From JBBDKV01 sp040879165 (GTDB taxonomy: Bacteria > Patescibacteriota > Microgenomatia > UBA1400 > PJMF01): a stretch of 46,836 nucleotides of DNA. Below are positions 24,417 through 33,743 of the stretch, one piece after another. The stretch is from the NCBI GenBank assembly GCA_040879165.1, contig JBBDKV010000004.1:1-46836 (forward strand), read 5' to 3'. Every line of letters begins with the position of its first letter. The stretch's first letter is position 1. The notes beneath the pieces are model-generated. The model made no database searches. It saw nothing but the letters and a program-made list of their open reading frames with translations, and was not told the DNA's origin. Both the position numbers and the translations under genes were made by a program.

Positions 24417-26555
24417 TTACTTGGTTTGCTTTTTCTTCCTCGCCTCAAAAGCCTTCTTGCGCTTTTCACTGCGCTCCTTGCGTGCTTTCTGCATTTCTGC
24501 CCACTCTGTCTTGGTCAATTTCTCACCCGGCTCAGGCTGTTTCCAACTCGCCCAATCACAGGTGGGATAGGTGCTGCAGCCAAAAAACTTCTTGCCCCAC
24601 CGAGTATTGCGAGATATAACATCGCCCTTTTGACACAGTGGGCACTTGACACCCTCGATCACGTCAACAATATTTTCAGTAAATTTACATTCCGGGTACC
24701 GACTACAGCTCTTAAACTTGCCAAACTTCCCTGATCTGATAACGATCTCGCCCTTTTCAGTTTCACCACATTCTGGACAAACTTCACCAGTTTTCTCTAC
24801 CGGAATCTGAGTCCGTTCAGCGTCATCTGCCTTTTCCACCTTGGCATGAAATGGTTTATAAAATTCTTTGACAACCTTTTGCCATTGCTTCTCACCTCGA
24901 GAAATGCGGTCAAGGTCTTCTTCCATTTCTGCTGTAAATTCATACTCCATAAACACAGGAAAATGCTCTAACAGAAAATCACTGACAGTCATGCCAACAG
25001 GTGTTGCAACAAATCGCTTGGCGTCACGCTCGACATAACCCCGATCTTCAATCACCGAAATAATCGAAGCGTACGTACTCGGCCGACCAATGCCTCGCTT
25101 TTCTAACTCCTTAACCAGCGAAGCGTCATTATATCTTGGAGGTGGCTGCGTAAATTTTTGTTGAGCATCAAGATCTACAAAGTGCATGGGTTGATCTTTC
25201 TCAACCTGGGGCATCACCACATCTTGACTGGGCTTAAATAACTTCATCCAACCAGGAAACTTTAGCACTGAACCCGTACTACGCAAGCCAATCGTTTTGA
25301 GTGCAGCTGTGGCTTTTTTTGGCGTGGCCAGTAGATGAATTGTTGTCTGATCGTACACGGCTGGAGGCATCTGACTAGCCAAAAATCTTCGCCAAATCAG
25401 TTCGTACAACTTAGCATTCTTCTCATCCAAACTCTTACTTTTGGCACCAATTTGATCAGCGGTTAAACGAGCGTCCGTAACTCGAATCGCCTCATGCGCT
25501 TCTTGAGCATTTTTTGAGCTGCTCGCAAAAATTCTTGGTTGATCTGGGACGTACTCTGCGCCGTACTCACTTTTAATATACGTGCGAGCCATGGAGATAG
25601 AATCTTTCGATAAATTTACCGAATCTGTCCGGTGGTAGGTTATCAAACCTTCTTCATACAGTTGTTGAGCTAAGCGCATGGTTTGTTTACTGCTGTATCC
25701 ATAGGCATTAGCAGAAGCCTGCTGAAGCGTCGAGGTGGTAAAGGGTGGCAAACTTTGACGTCGGCGCTCCTTTTTTTCTAACTCTGCAACCACATAGTCT
25801 GCTGTTGGCAAGCTCTCAACAACCGGCGTGACATCTTTTTCTTTTTTTGGCTCGTAGGACTTACCATTTTTCTGCACCACTGCTGCTATAAAGGCAGATT
25901 CAGGTAATTGAGCATCTTTGGCGAATGCTTCTTTAATCTTGGTTCCTGCCTGCGTGCTGATTGCCACTGCAATTTCCCAATACTCGTCAGGTTTAAAGGC
26001 CTCAATCTCTCGCTCTCGCTCCACAATTAGCCGTACAGCCACCGACTGCACTCGCCCAGCTGATAAACCTCGACGAACTTTCTTCCACAACACCGGTGAC
26101 ACCTCATACCCCACCAAGCGATCTACCACCCTGCGTGCTTGTTGAGCATGCACCAGGTCCATCTTAATTTCTCCAGGGGTATCGATAGCTTTTTGAACCG
26201 CAGCTTTAGTAATTTCATGAAAGGTCGCTCGTTTATAGAGCGACATATCTGGTTTTTTGTCATTAGAAAGCGCATAGGTGATATGCCAAGCAATTGCTTC
26301 GCCTTCTCGGTCAGGGTCAGTAGCAAGATAAATTACTGTAGCCCCCTTAGCTGCCTTTTTAAGAGCGGAAATAACCTTCTTCTTGTCTTCACTTATTTCA
26401 TAACTTGGTTCAAAATTGTTCTCTGTATCAATGCCCATCGTTTTTTTGGGTAGATCACGAATATGTCCCACAGATGCTTCAACGTGGTACTGCTTACCTA
26501 AATAATCTCGCAGTTTACGAGCTTTTGTCGGTGATTCAACGATAACTAAATTCAT
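24417..26555 (-). CDS. topA: DNA topoisomerase I (type IA)
   Basis: Relaxes negative supercoils through a 5'-phosphotyrosine intermediate. The Toprim domain opens with NLVIVESPTKARKL and contains YLATDPDREGEAIAWH. The active-site Tyr is in EGLITYHRTDS (about residue 305). The core is complete (for example ALSAGRVQSVAVRLIVERE and RYNDASLVKELEKRGIGRPS). Two C-terminal four-Cys zinc ribbons follow (CPECGETEKG...CSRYPEC and CPLCQKGDV...CSTYPTC), then a very basic tail. Length 712 aa is normal. ATG 26555 has an AATAAT hexamer about 6 nt upstream. Confidence 0.96.
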   Translation of the reverse strand: MNLVIVESPTKARKLRDYLGKQYHVEASVGHIRDLPKKTMGIDTENNFEPSYEISEDKKKVISALKKAAKGATVIYLATDPDREGEAIAWHITYALSNDKKPDMSLYKRATFHEITKAAVQKAIDTPGEIKMDLVHAQQARRVVDRLVGYEVSPVLWKKVRRGLSAGRVQSVAVRLIVEREREIEAFKPDEYWEIAVAISTQAGTKIKEAFAKDAQLPESAFIAAVVQKNGKSYEPKKEKDVTPVVESLPTADYVVAELEKKERRRQSLPPFTTSTLQQASANAYGYSSKQTMRLAQQLYEEGLITYHRTDSVNLSKDSISMARTYIKSEYGAEYVPDQPRIFASSSKNAQEAHEAIRVTDARLTADQIGAKSKSLDEKNAKLYELIWRRFLASQMPPAVYDQTTIHLLATPKKATAALKTIGLRSTGSVLKFPGWMKLFKPSQDVVMPQVEKDQPMHFVDLDAQQKFTQPPPRYNDASLVKELEKRGIGRPSTYASIISVIEDRGYVERDAKRFVATPVGMTVSDFLLEHFPVFMEYEFTAEMEEDLDRISRGEKQWQKVVKEFYKPFHAKVEKADDAERTQIPVEKTGEVCPECGETEKGEIVIRSGKFGKFKSCSRYPECKFTENIVDVIEGVKCPLCQKGDVISRNTRWGKKFFGCSTYPTCDWASWKQPEPGEKLTKTEWAEMQKARKERSEKRKKAFEARKKKQTK

Positions 26556-26699
26556 ACAATTATTATTTTTTCTTGGCTACACTGGGCTCCATACTACTAC
26601 AATGAATTTACTGCCCAACGCACCAATCCTACCACACCCTCGCAAGTTGCACAGCTGATGTCTGTTTTTGCAGTATTGTTACTTTGACAAAGCTGCTTC

Positions 26700-27848
26700 T
26701 CACTCCACAAAAATTTGTCCTCCTATTTTCCGCAATTTTCCTGACATTTCTAGTTGAGAAATTGTTTGGGATAACACGCTCATGTCTATATCTACGCCTG
26801 CTTGCAATGTTTGCATCGTGGTTAGGCCAGATTGTACCGCAGCAAGCACCTGCGACTCTGCTAATTGCTGAGGGCTCTTTGTATCTGCGTCTTCGACATT
26901 TTTACCTCCTCTTGACTCAACATCAAGGGTTCGCAACTGACCTTCCTTATATTGAGGCTCGAGTTCTGCTATCAGTTGCGCTGCATTCAGATACAGCGAA
27001 GCGCCCTGTTGCAGCAAAGACGCCGTCCCAACACTATAGGGATTGGTAATCGGACCAGGAACTGCAAAGACTGTCTTTCCCTGATCAAGCCCACACTGTG
27101 CAGTGATATGACTGCCACTTTTTTGTGCCGCTTCGGTGACTAGTATTGCTGCTGCACAACCAGCAACGACAGCATTACGGATTGGAAAGGTTTGTCTACT
27201 TGGTTTTACTTGAGGAGCAAACGGGGTGTAAAACCCCACCCCAGCATCTAATAAAGCCTGGTGCTGAGGTGCAAGTTGTGCTGGATAGACATGATCAAAA
27301 CCATGACCGAGAATCACCTGAGTCGAACCCCCAGCAGCCAACGTTGCTCGGTGCGCCGTCATATCTACACCATACATACCTCCAGAGACCGTGCTGCAAC
27401 CACACTGCACTAACTCCCTCACAATGGTTTCTGTAACGTATTTTCCATACGCCGTCATTTTTCGCGTCCCTACCACTGCAATGGTCAGTCCTGGCTGCAT
27501 CTTTTGCACGCCACGAACAAATAATCCTACTGGCGGTCGGGTCATAGTTCGCAACAAGACAGGGTACGATTCGTCAGTTTCGATCAGTAAATAAATATCC
27601 CGAACTAACAGTTGCTCATAGTACGAAGAAAATATGTGTTCTTTTTTAAATGCGTAAATGCTATTGATCTGCTTTTCTGATAGTCCTATGGTACTGAGTA
27701 ATTGGCGAGACAACACCCAAAAGTCAGCCCAGTCTATTTCGTGTTTCCTTAGGTATGAAATGAGCCCTCGTATCGTCGCGTGACCAACATATGGAATGGA
27801 TAAAAGTGCGGCAATACTCGCACGCTTCGTGAGATCTGTTTCTGACAT
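26700..27848 (-). CDS. dprA: DNA-processing protein DprA
   Basis: Binds incoming single-stranded DNA and loads RecA during natural transformation. The Rossmann-like core shows TIAVVGTRKMTAYG, SGGMYGVDMTAHRATLAAGG, TFPIRNAVVAGCAAAILVTEA and KSGSHITAQCGLDQGKTVFAVPG. An N-terminal helical domain (RASIAALLSIPYVGHATIRGL) and a C-terminal winged helix (VLAAVQSGLTTMQTLQ ... LSQTISQLEMSGKLRKIGG) complete the family layout. 382 aa from ATG 27848, chosen because a TATGAT hexamer ends 6 nt upstream and the domain starts there. Confidence 0.93.
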   Translation of the reverse strand: MSETDLTKRASIAALLSIPYVGHATIRGLISYLRKHEIDWADFWVLSRQLLSTIGLSEKQINSIYAFKKEHIFSSYYEQLLVRDIYLLIETDESYPVLLRTMTRPPVGLFVRGVQKMQPGLTIAVVGTRKMTAYGKYVTETIVRELVQCGCSTVSGGMYGVDMTAHRATLAAGGSTQVILGHGFDHVYPAQLAPQHQALLDAGVGFYTPFAPQVKPSRQTFPIRNAVVAGCAAAILVTEAAQKSGSHITAQCGLDQGKTVFAVPGPITNPYSVGTASLLQQGASLYLNAAQLIAELEPQYKEGQLRTLDVESRGGKNVEDADTKSPQQLAESQVLAAVQSGLTTMQTLQAGVDIDMSVLSQTISQLEMSGKLRKIGGQIFVE

Positions 27849-27854
27849 TGCCCT

Positions 27855-27860
27855 ATCATA
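27855..27860 (-). promoter_or_regulatory. -10 TATGAT of dprA, leaderless-type
   Basis: Minus-strand TATGAT, one mismatch to consensus, 6 nt before ATG 27848. No Shine-Dalgarno is present. Confidence 0.5.
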
Positions 27861-27956
27861 TATACCAATCCTTACACCAACCGTAGCAGTACAGTGGTAG
27901 AGTTTTTTACACACGCTAGTATCACTTTTCTCCAGCAAAACAATTGATTCTTGGGT

Positions 27957-27962
27957 TATACT
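27957..27962 (+). promoter_or_regulatory. -10 TATACT, leaderless-type
   Basis: TATACT ends 6 nt before ATG 27969 of the MurF-like gene. The dprA and MurF-like starts are divergent, 120 nt apart, each with its own close -10. Confidence 0.55.
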
Positions 27963-27968
27963 GTGGCT

Positions 27969-29294
27969 ATGAAAGCGGTGCTCTCACAATGGATACTCGG
28001 TTACCTAAAATTTTGGGCAAAACTGAGGTTACGCCAAAACAATCCAGTCATTATAGGAATAACTGGCAGTGCAGGAAAAACCAGTGCTCTGCTCGCTTGC
28101 CAGGCAGTACTAGCGTCTAACACTGCTCTGAAAGTCTCTCACAAAGCCAACTCCGAATCTGGCATTCCCCTCAATGTTCTCAACCTCAAACCACGCAACT
28201 TCTCAATACTTGATTGGATGCGACTTTGTCTACTGGCTCCCTTTGCTGCGCTATTTGGCGATGAAGTCTATGAAACATACCTGGTTGAACTAGGCATCGA
28301 TAGTCCAGACAGTCCAAAGAACATGAGTTATTTGCTCACCATTGTGCAACCGCAAGTGGGTATCTACTTGGGAGCAAGTGCGGTTCATGCAGAAAATTTT
28401 GACCACTTAGTATCAGCATCGGCAGAAAATCGATTGGAAAAAATCATTGCCAAAATTGCAGCTGAAAAAGGCAAGCTTATTAGCAGTCTACCAAAATCTG
28501 GAACAGCCATTATTAATCTCGACGACCCCCATGCAACTGAACTCATGGAAAAATCCCGCGCTGAGATTATTACTTTTGGCACTAACCCAGACAGCACCAT
28601 TCGCCTAATTAAAACAAACTGGACTAAAAAATCAACTATTTTCGCCTTTGAAATTGACAAAAAGCGGTACCAATTACAGCTGCATAATTACCTAGTTCCT
28701 GATGTTTTTGGACTCACTTTGGCTGCTGCGATCGCTTGTGGAATTTCCCAAGATTTGAGTGTCACAGAATCCATTACGGCTCTTGAAACCAAGTTAACAC
28801 TTCCTCCCGGCAGATCGAGCGTACTCGCGGGAATCAATGATAGTCTCATCCTTGACAGTAGTTATAATGCCTCTACCAAACCCACGCTCTCTATGCTTGA
28901 AATGCTCAAGAATATTCCCGCTCAACGTCATTTGTCCCTTCTTGGAGACATGCGGGAAATGGGGGCGCTCACCGCTCAAGAACACCAAACCGTTGCCCTT
29001 AAAGCTGCTCAAGTGTGTGACAAGATCTATCTAGTAGGACCCTTGATGAGAGAATTTGCGCTTCCAATTTTAGAACAGAAAAAATGCCCGGTAGCTTGGT
29101 TCCCCACTACTCAAGCAGCTGGCAAAGCATTGCAAACAGAACTTGAAAATGATGACTTGTTACTCGTAAAGGGTTCTCAAAACACCATACTTCTTGAGAC
29201 TGCTGTCGAGTCGCTACTCGCCAATCCCGAAGATGCGGCAAAACTGTGTCGTCGAGGTACATTTTGGGATGCCCAACGAGCAAAACTGGAGTAA
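27969..29294 (+). CDS. Mur ligase family protein, MurF-like
   Basis: An ATP-dependent Mur ligase of 441 aa. The P-loop is GITGSAGKTSALLA, a glutamate in YLVELGID is in place of the usual Mur ligase Glu, and the C-terminal domain has LILDSSYNASTKPTLSMLEML and LLGDMREMGALTAQEHQ, typical of MurF (D-Ala-D-Ala adding enzyme). Residue FDH in ENFDHLVS fits the central domain motif. The N-terminal UDP-binding domain of classical MurF is reduced to about 25 residues, so it may act on another substrate or be a trimmed MurF. Located near the elongasome genes. Confidence 0.8.
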   Translation: MKAVLSQWILGYLKFWAKLRLRQNNPVIIGITGSAGKTSALLACQAVLASNTALKVSHKANSESGIPLNVLNLKPRNFSILDWMRLCLLAPFAALFGDEVYETYLVELGIDSPDSPKNMSYLLTIVQPQVGIYLGASAVHAENFDHLVSASAENRLEKIIAKIAAEKGKLISSLPKSGTAIINLDDPHATELMEKSRAEIITFGTNPDSTIRLIKTNWTKKSTIFAFEIDKKRYQLQLHNYLVPDVFGLTLAAAIACGISQDLSVTESITALETKLTLPPGRSSVLAGINDSLILDSSYNASTKPTLSMLEMLKNIPAQRHLSLLGDMREMGALTAQEHQTVALKAAQVCDKIYLVGPLMREFALPILEQKKCPVAWFPTTQAAGKALQTELENDDLLLVKGSQNTILLETAVESLLANPEDAAKLCRRGTFWDAQRAKLE

Positions 29295-29396
29295 TGTACG
29301 TTCCATCACGCAACTCTTCAATAACGCGAGCAAGCTCCGACATACACCTACCGTTCTGACATTGACTCACCTCATAAAATAAGCAATAGTGGAGTA

Positions 29397-30524
29397 ATGT
29401 CCAATCCTGAGATTAGCACGTACATCATGGCTCAATTAGAAGCGGGTGAATCGCCAGCAAAAATTGCCGGTCGATTGCATTCTTGGGGATATCGAATAGA
29501 TACCTCAAAAGCTCCGTCAAGATTACCTTCACAGTACTCCAGTTCTGGACCAACTAAAACAGTATCCTTGATACTTGGTGTCAGTATGCTTTTTGTTCTC
29601 GGTGTTGGCGGTTTTGCGTTTTGGCAAGGCACTGAAGGTAGTTTTTACAACACCGATACAGTGGCACAGCAGCAAGCCACTGAAGCAACACCGCTCCCCG
29701 CTCTTTCTCAAGCACTCGCGGAGCGTGAGCCAGCGGTACTTTCAGCCCAAACCGATCTTGCTGAAGCTGATCAAGCAGTCACTCAATCAGCAAGCAATGC
29801 TACCAGCGACAATGCAAGTAGCGCAGCAAGCAGCTCTGCATTCTCAGAATCAGATGATGATTCAGAAAACACTGCTGAACCAGAAAAAGTAAGTAAGTCT
29901 GAATACACAATTGTTATCATGGGTGACTCAATGATTGACACGCTCGATAGCCACTTCCCTCAATTAGCAGAAGAATTTGAGGCGCGCTACGCAGCGACGT
30001 TCAACGTCCATAATTATGGAGTTGGCGCAGAAAATGTCGCTAGTGGCTTGGAGCGCTTTGCCCAACCGCTTGAGTATAAAGATCGCTCACATCCAGCAAT
30101 CCCTGATTCGCAGGCCGATGTGATCATCATTGGCTCATTTGCCTATAATCCATTCAGCGACCATGATCTGAATAATTACTGGATTAAAATGGCCGAGCTG
30201 GTTGATACAGCTAAAACCACGGGCGCCGATGTCTATATGTTGGCTGAAGTGGCTCCCGTTCGTGAAAGGTTTGCCTTTGGCAGTCTGGAGTGGACAGTTG
30301 ATCGACGCATTGATCACGCTCAAAAAATTGTTGATCAATTCAACAGTTTTTTGAACCTATCTACAGCTCTTGAGGTGCCAGTTATAGACGCCTACACCCC
30401 GAGTAAAAAAGAAGGTGACTTTGGCAATGGTGCCTACACCAGCCTCACTGACGGCATTCATGCCAATACAGCTGGTAAGCTACTTATTATTGAAGAAATA
30501 CTAAAAACAGTAACAATTGAATGA
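29397..30524 (+). CDS. Membrane-anchored SGNH/GDSL-type hydrolase
   Basis: 375 residues. The N-terminal ~50 residues look like a cytoplasmic helical segment (EISTYIMAQLEAGESPAKIA). One membrane span follows (VSLILGVSMLFVLGVGGFAFW), then a Ser/Ala/Glu-rich linker (about 90-160), then an SGNH domain. Family blocks: VIMGDSMIDTL (nucleophile Ser), HNYGVGAENV (Gly), GSFAYNPF (Asn) and LTDGIHANTAGK (Asp/His). It probably acts on acyl or acetyl groups of cell-surface polymers such as peptidoglycan. ATG 29397 has GGAG 3 nt upstream, a short spacing. Confidence 0.82.
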   Translation: MSNPEISTYIMAQLEAGESPAKIAGRLHSWGYRIDTSKAPSRLPSQYSSSGPTKTVSLILGVSMLFVLGVGGFAFWQGTEGSFYNTDTVAQQQATEATPLPALSQALAEREPAVLSAQTDLAEADQAVTQSASNATSDNASSAASSSAFSESDDDSENTAEPEKVSKSEYTIVIMGDSMIDTLDSHFPQLAEEFEARYAATFNVHNYGVGAENVASGLERFAQPLEYKDRSHPAIPDSQADVIIIGSFAYNPFSDHDLNNYWIKMAELVDTAKTTGADVYMLAEVAPVRERFAFGSLEWTVDRRIDHAQKIVDQFNSFLNLSTALEVPVIDAYTPSKKEGDFGNGAYTSLTDGIHANTAGKLLIIEEILKTVTIE

Positions 30525-30574
30525 ATTAATGCACAACTCTGGTTTCAAGTAATTTGAATGAGTTCATTTACGCA

Positions 30575-32479
30575 TCATTCTTCAATTTCTGGAGTATCTT
30601 CTGTGCTCTCTTCAGCTGGAACAGTCTCCTGCCCTAACATCCACTGCACTATCTCCAGGGCTATGGGCGCAGCGTCACGACTCCCTTCGCGATACGGAGT
30701 CTCTTCATCGCTTTCTACTAACACTGTGATCACAACCTGCGTTGGTAAATCATGCTCAGCCACTTTTTCCGCCCACACTTCCTGATCTGTCAGGGCTGCC
30801 AGCGATGCTTGCTGATCACTCTGTAGCTCAATATCCGCTTGAGAAGTGTCTGCGTCAACATCACTTTGTGACAGCTGATCAGCAAGTAACTGCTCTATAT
30901 TTACAAACATGGTGAACCAACCGTGTGTTCGTCGAAAGCCTCGACTGTCTTGACCTCCAAATTCTGAGGTTCCTGTTTTACACGCCACAGCACCTGCCGT
31001 GACTTGTTGATACGGACTCAGAGATTGATCGCGATACTGTTCATTCCAGGGAAAAAAAGGATATCCAGTGCCACCCGCACTACAGGCGTCAAGTAAGCCA
31101 GCCACTACAACCTCTAGACTTTCGTCAGAAAGCGACAAACCTCGACATACAGAAGTATCTGAGTGTAACAGGTGTGCTGGACAGAGTGAACCATAATTAG
31201 CAACGGCCTGGGTCATTTGAGCAACTTGCAAGGGAGTCACCAACACATCACCTTGACCAATTCCGTAATGATAGGTATTACCCAAAAACCATCGCTCACC
31301 AATTACCTGCTCTTTCCACTCAACATCAGGCACTAGGCCCGCGGCAGAGCCAGGAATTTCCAGCTCGCTGGGTTGTCCAAAAGAAAAACGCCGAGCATAT
31401 TCAGCTAATCGATTTGGGCCAACCCATTCTGCAGCTTTATAAAAATAAATATCGTTACTTCGCGCTAGCGCTCGCTGAATGGCAATTTCTCCGTCGGTGC
31501 CGCCTTGTTGCGTGTAAAACCAGTTTGCATAGCTAAAATCACCCACGCGCAATACACCTTCATCAAGCACTGTGTCTTCAGGCTCAACAGCACCAGAATC
31601 TAGAGCAGCTAACGCAGTAACAATTTTGAATACAGACCCTGGTGGATACAAGCCACTGGTAGCCCGATTGAAAAAGATATTACGATCATCTTGTAATAGT
31701 GCTGCAATTTCTTGTTGACGAGTCTGGCGGGTGCGCGAATCACTGCTTTGTTGAGAAAAAAGGTTGGGATCAAAACCTGGACTGCTGACCAAACTAATCA
31801 CCGAACCATCTGATGCATCTAAAATGACCACCGATCCTTGCCTACCGTCCAGCGCTTGATATGCTACGGCACTAATGCTTGGATCGAGAGTGGTTGTGAC
31901 GTGATCTCCAGGAGTCGGTGCAGTTCGCTCCAGCAACTGTTGCTTTTGTCCGAGTGCATTGACGGCAAAAATTGCTTTGCCAGGTTGACCCCGAATTTGC
32001 CGTTCATACGCGCGTTCCAATCCCAATTTACCAATCTGATCTGTCATTAGCAAAGAGTCATCTGCTGCCAAATCCTCAGCGCTAACCGCTGCTGTGTAGC
32101 CTAAAACATGCGACAGTGGCGTGCCAGCAAGGTATTGCCGATGCAAAGAATATGCAACGTGGGCGCTTTGTGTTGCCAATAACTGAACTGCTTGACTATG
32201 TGAGATTGAGTCTTGATCACTGTATAACACTTGAGGATCGTGCAAGAATTGATACGAAGGTATGTTGACGGTCAGCGGCTCACCAAACCGATCCAAAATC
32301 AAGCCGCGCTGTCGAGGGATAATGCTCGTAAACTGCCGATTTGCTTGGGCAAGCGCTTTGTAATACGCGCCGCGCTGAATCTGTAAGTCAGCAATTCTTA
32401 AAATAATAAAGACAAGCACGCTCAATAACACGAGCAGTACAACTAGTACTCGAGAATTGATAACTGTATTCTGCACCAT
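30575..32479 (-). CDS. mrdA: Penicillin-binding protein 2-like transpeptidase with an acidic insertion
   Basis: Class B PBP of 634 aa that cross-links peptidoglycan during elongation. N-terminal membrane anchor (residues 10-30), dimerisation/pedestal domain with RGLILDRFGEPL, then the transpeptidase motifs: SVFK (Ser282, Lys285), SND (341-343) and KTG (501-503). After KTG, between HGWFTMFV (about 519-526) and the last strand (VVITVLVE), there is an acidic, Gln/Asp/Ser-rich insertion of about 50 residues not usual in this fold. It is the last gene of mreB-mreC-mreD-PBP2, 2 nt after mreD, with an AAGGT Shine-Dalgarno. No rodA is adjacent. Confidence 0.92.
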   Translation of the reverse strand: MVQNTVINSRVLVVLLVLLSVLVFIILRIADLQIQRGAYYKALAQANRQFTSIIPRQRGLILDRFGEPLTVNIPSYQFLHDPQVLYSDQDSISHSQAVQLLATQSAHVAYSLHRQYLAGTPLSHVLGYTAAVSAEDLAADDSLLMTDQIGKLGLERAYERQIRGQPGKAIFAVNALGQKQQLLERTAPTPGDHVTTTLDPSISAVAYQALDGRQGSVVILDASDGSVISLVSSPGFDPNLFSQQSSDSRTRQTRQQEIAALLQDDRNIFFNRATSGLYPPGSVFKIVTALAALDSGAVEPEDTVLDEGVLRVGDFSYANWFYTQQGGTDGEIAIQRALARSNDIYFYKAAEWVGPNRLAEYARRFSFGQPSELEIPGSAAGLVPDVEWKEQVIGERWFLGNTYHYGIGQGDVLVTPLQVAQMTQAVANYGSLCPAHLLHSDTSVCRGLSLSDESLEVVVAGLLDACSAGGTGYPFFPWNEQYRDQSLSPYQQVTAGAVACKTGTSEFGGQDSRGFRRTHGWFTMFVNIEQLLADQLSQSDVDADTSQADIELQSDQQASLAALTDQEVWAEKVAEHDLPTQVVITVLVESDEETPYREGSRDAAPIALEIVQWMLGQETVPAEESTEDTPEIEE

Positions 32480-32481
32480 TA

Positions 32482-32931
32482 TTACCTTTTTTGACTGAGT
32501 ACTTTCCGTATGACAACAGCTACCACAACCATGTTGATAAAACTCAATCCAATGACTCGTTCAGTGACCAAAACATCAAACGCAATTACCGGTACCACCC
32601 CAAGTAGTACACCGAGGACGATAATGCGAAATGGGTATTTTTTGAGTATTGCCGACCATTGCATGACCGCCAAAACTACCAGCATCAAAACACCAAAGAC
32701 CAGCGGCCAGGACAGCAAGTACAGGGAAGCCACGGTTAAAGACATAATGATCGTTAACAACCAACTCTCTAGCCAATGTAATTGAATAACAAAATAAATA
32801 AACATGCTGGCTGCTGCCATCGGCAGACTGACTGCAAATTCCAGGGTAACCAGCACTATCAACAGCAAAACGATGCTCAAAAATCTAATAATTCTCCAAG
32901 GTACAAAGGCTTGACGCAGATCGTAAATCAT
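32482..32931 (-). CDS. mreD: MreD-like membrane protein
   Basis: 149 residues, almost entirely hydrophobic, with about five membrane segments and a basic C-terminus (VIRKVLSQKR). Sequence alone is weakly diagnostic, as is usual for MreD. The call rests mainly on its position between mreC and the PBP2 gene, and on size and topology. MreD is a membrane component of the Rod complex that guides lateral wall synthesis. Confidence 0.75.
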   Translation of the reverse strand: MIYDLRQAFVPWRIIRFLSIVLLLIVLVTLEFAVSLPMAAASMFIYFVIQLHWLESWLLTIIMSLTVASLYLLSWPLVFGVLMLVVLAVMQWSAILKKYPFRIIVLGVLLGVVPVIAFDVLVTERVIGLSFINMVVVAVVIRKVLSQKR

Positions 32932-32957
32932 AAGGTTGCCAGACTACTAAAACAGTA

Positions 32958-33734
32958 CTACCAAACTTCTACTAAGGCCGCAGTGTAAAATGAAGTCAAC
33001 TGATCAATTTGGGCAGTTACAAACGGTGCCGTGGGATCAGTGAGCGTTCGACCTACTACACCAACTAAAATTCCTTGAGGAATGCCAGGTTGACCCAAGG
33101 TGGTAATCCTCATTCCAGCTTCCACTTGAGTGCCTTGCTGCAGATGGGTAACGACAGCGAAACTGCCCCTACCTTCAAGCACCCCCTGCTCTCCAGTTTC
33201 CAACTGCACAATGACGTTTTCTACAGAGGGTTGAATCAGCAACTCAACTGCTGCTTGACGATCACTGACACTGCGCACCCGACCCAAGAGTACACCATTG
33301 CTGCTCACCAATTGGCCAGTGCGGACTCCTTGCTCCGCACCAGCAGAAAGTGTGGGCTGCGTATACGAAGCAATGGGTGTTACCACAATTCTCTCAGACA
33401 AATCAAGATGTCTATTTTCGATCAATTGACGCAACTCTTCGTTCTCTTTTTCTAGCTGTTCCAGCTGACTCAGTTTGGCAAGCGCCACTGCGTGATTTTG
33501 CTGCAATACTTCCAAATTGGTCTGCGCCCGATACGCTACAGCAATGCTACTCAAAGGAGCTGTAACTACTCTGACCTGGAAAGCAGTTCTCTCGGCAAGA
33601 GGAATGACTGCCCTACTCACTAATCGCTCTAATTCAGAGGACCAACCAACCAGCTCAAATAAAACCAAGCTGATCATAGTAATGATATACAGCAAGATTG
33701 CTTGACTCGAAATTCGCCGTTTCGTGTGATACAT
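32958..33734 (-). CDS. mreC: Rod shape-determining protein MreC
   Basis: 258 residues. One N-terminal membrane span (about 12-30), a coiled coil (about 75-108: LEVLQQNHAVALAKLSQLEQ and on through ENEELRQLIENR), then the two beta-barrel halves of MreC, with GVLLGRVRSVSDRQAAVELL and GIPQGILVGVVGRT as family blocks. It links the MreB filament to PBP2 in the Rod complex. It follows mreB after 9 nt. Confidence 0.92.
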   Translation of the reverse strand: MYHTKRRISSQAILLYIITMISLVLFELVGWSSELERLVSRAVIPLAERTAFQVRVVTAPLSSIAVAYRAQTNLEVLQQNHAVALAKLSQLEQLEKENEELRQLIENRHLDLSERIVVTPIASYTQPTLSAGAEQGVRTGQLVSSNGVLLGRVRSVSDRQAAVELLIQPSVENVIVQLETGEQGVLEGRGSFAVVTHLQQGTQVEAGMRITTLGQPGIPQGILVGVVGRTLTDPTAPFVTAQIDQLTSFYTAALVEVW

Positions 33735-33743
33735 ATGACTCGT

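Noticed and set aside
29107..29370. An 87-codon minus frame over the 3' end of the MurF-like gene
   Set aside because: Its middle reads sensibly and has a GGTAGGTG before an internal ATG, but most of it is antisense to the conserved MurF-like C-terminus. It has no recognisable family.
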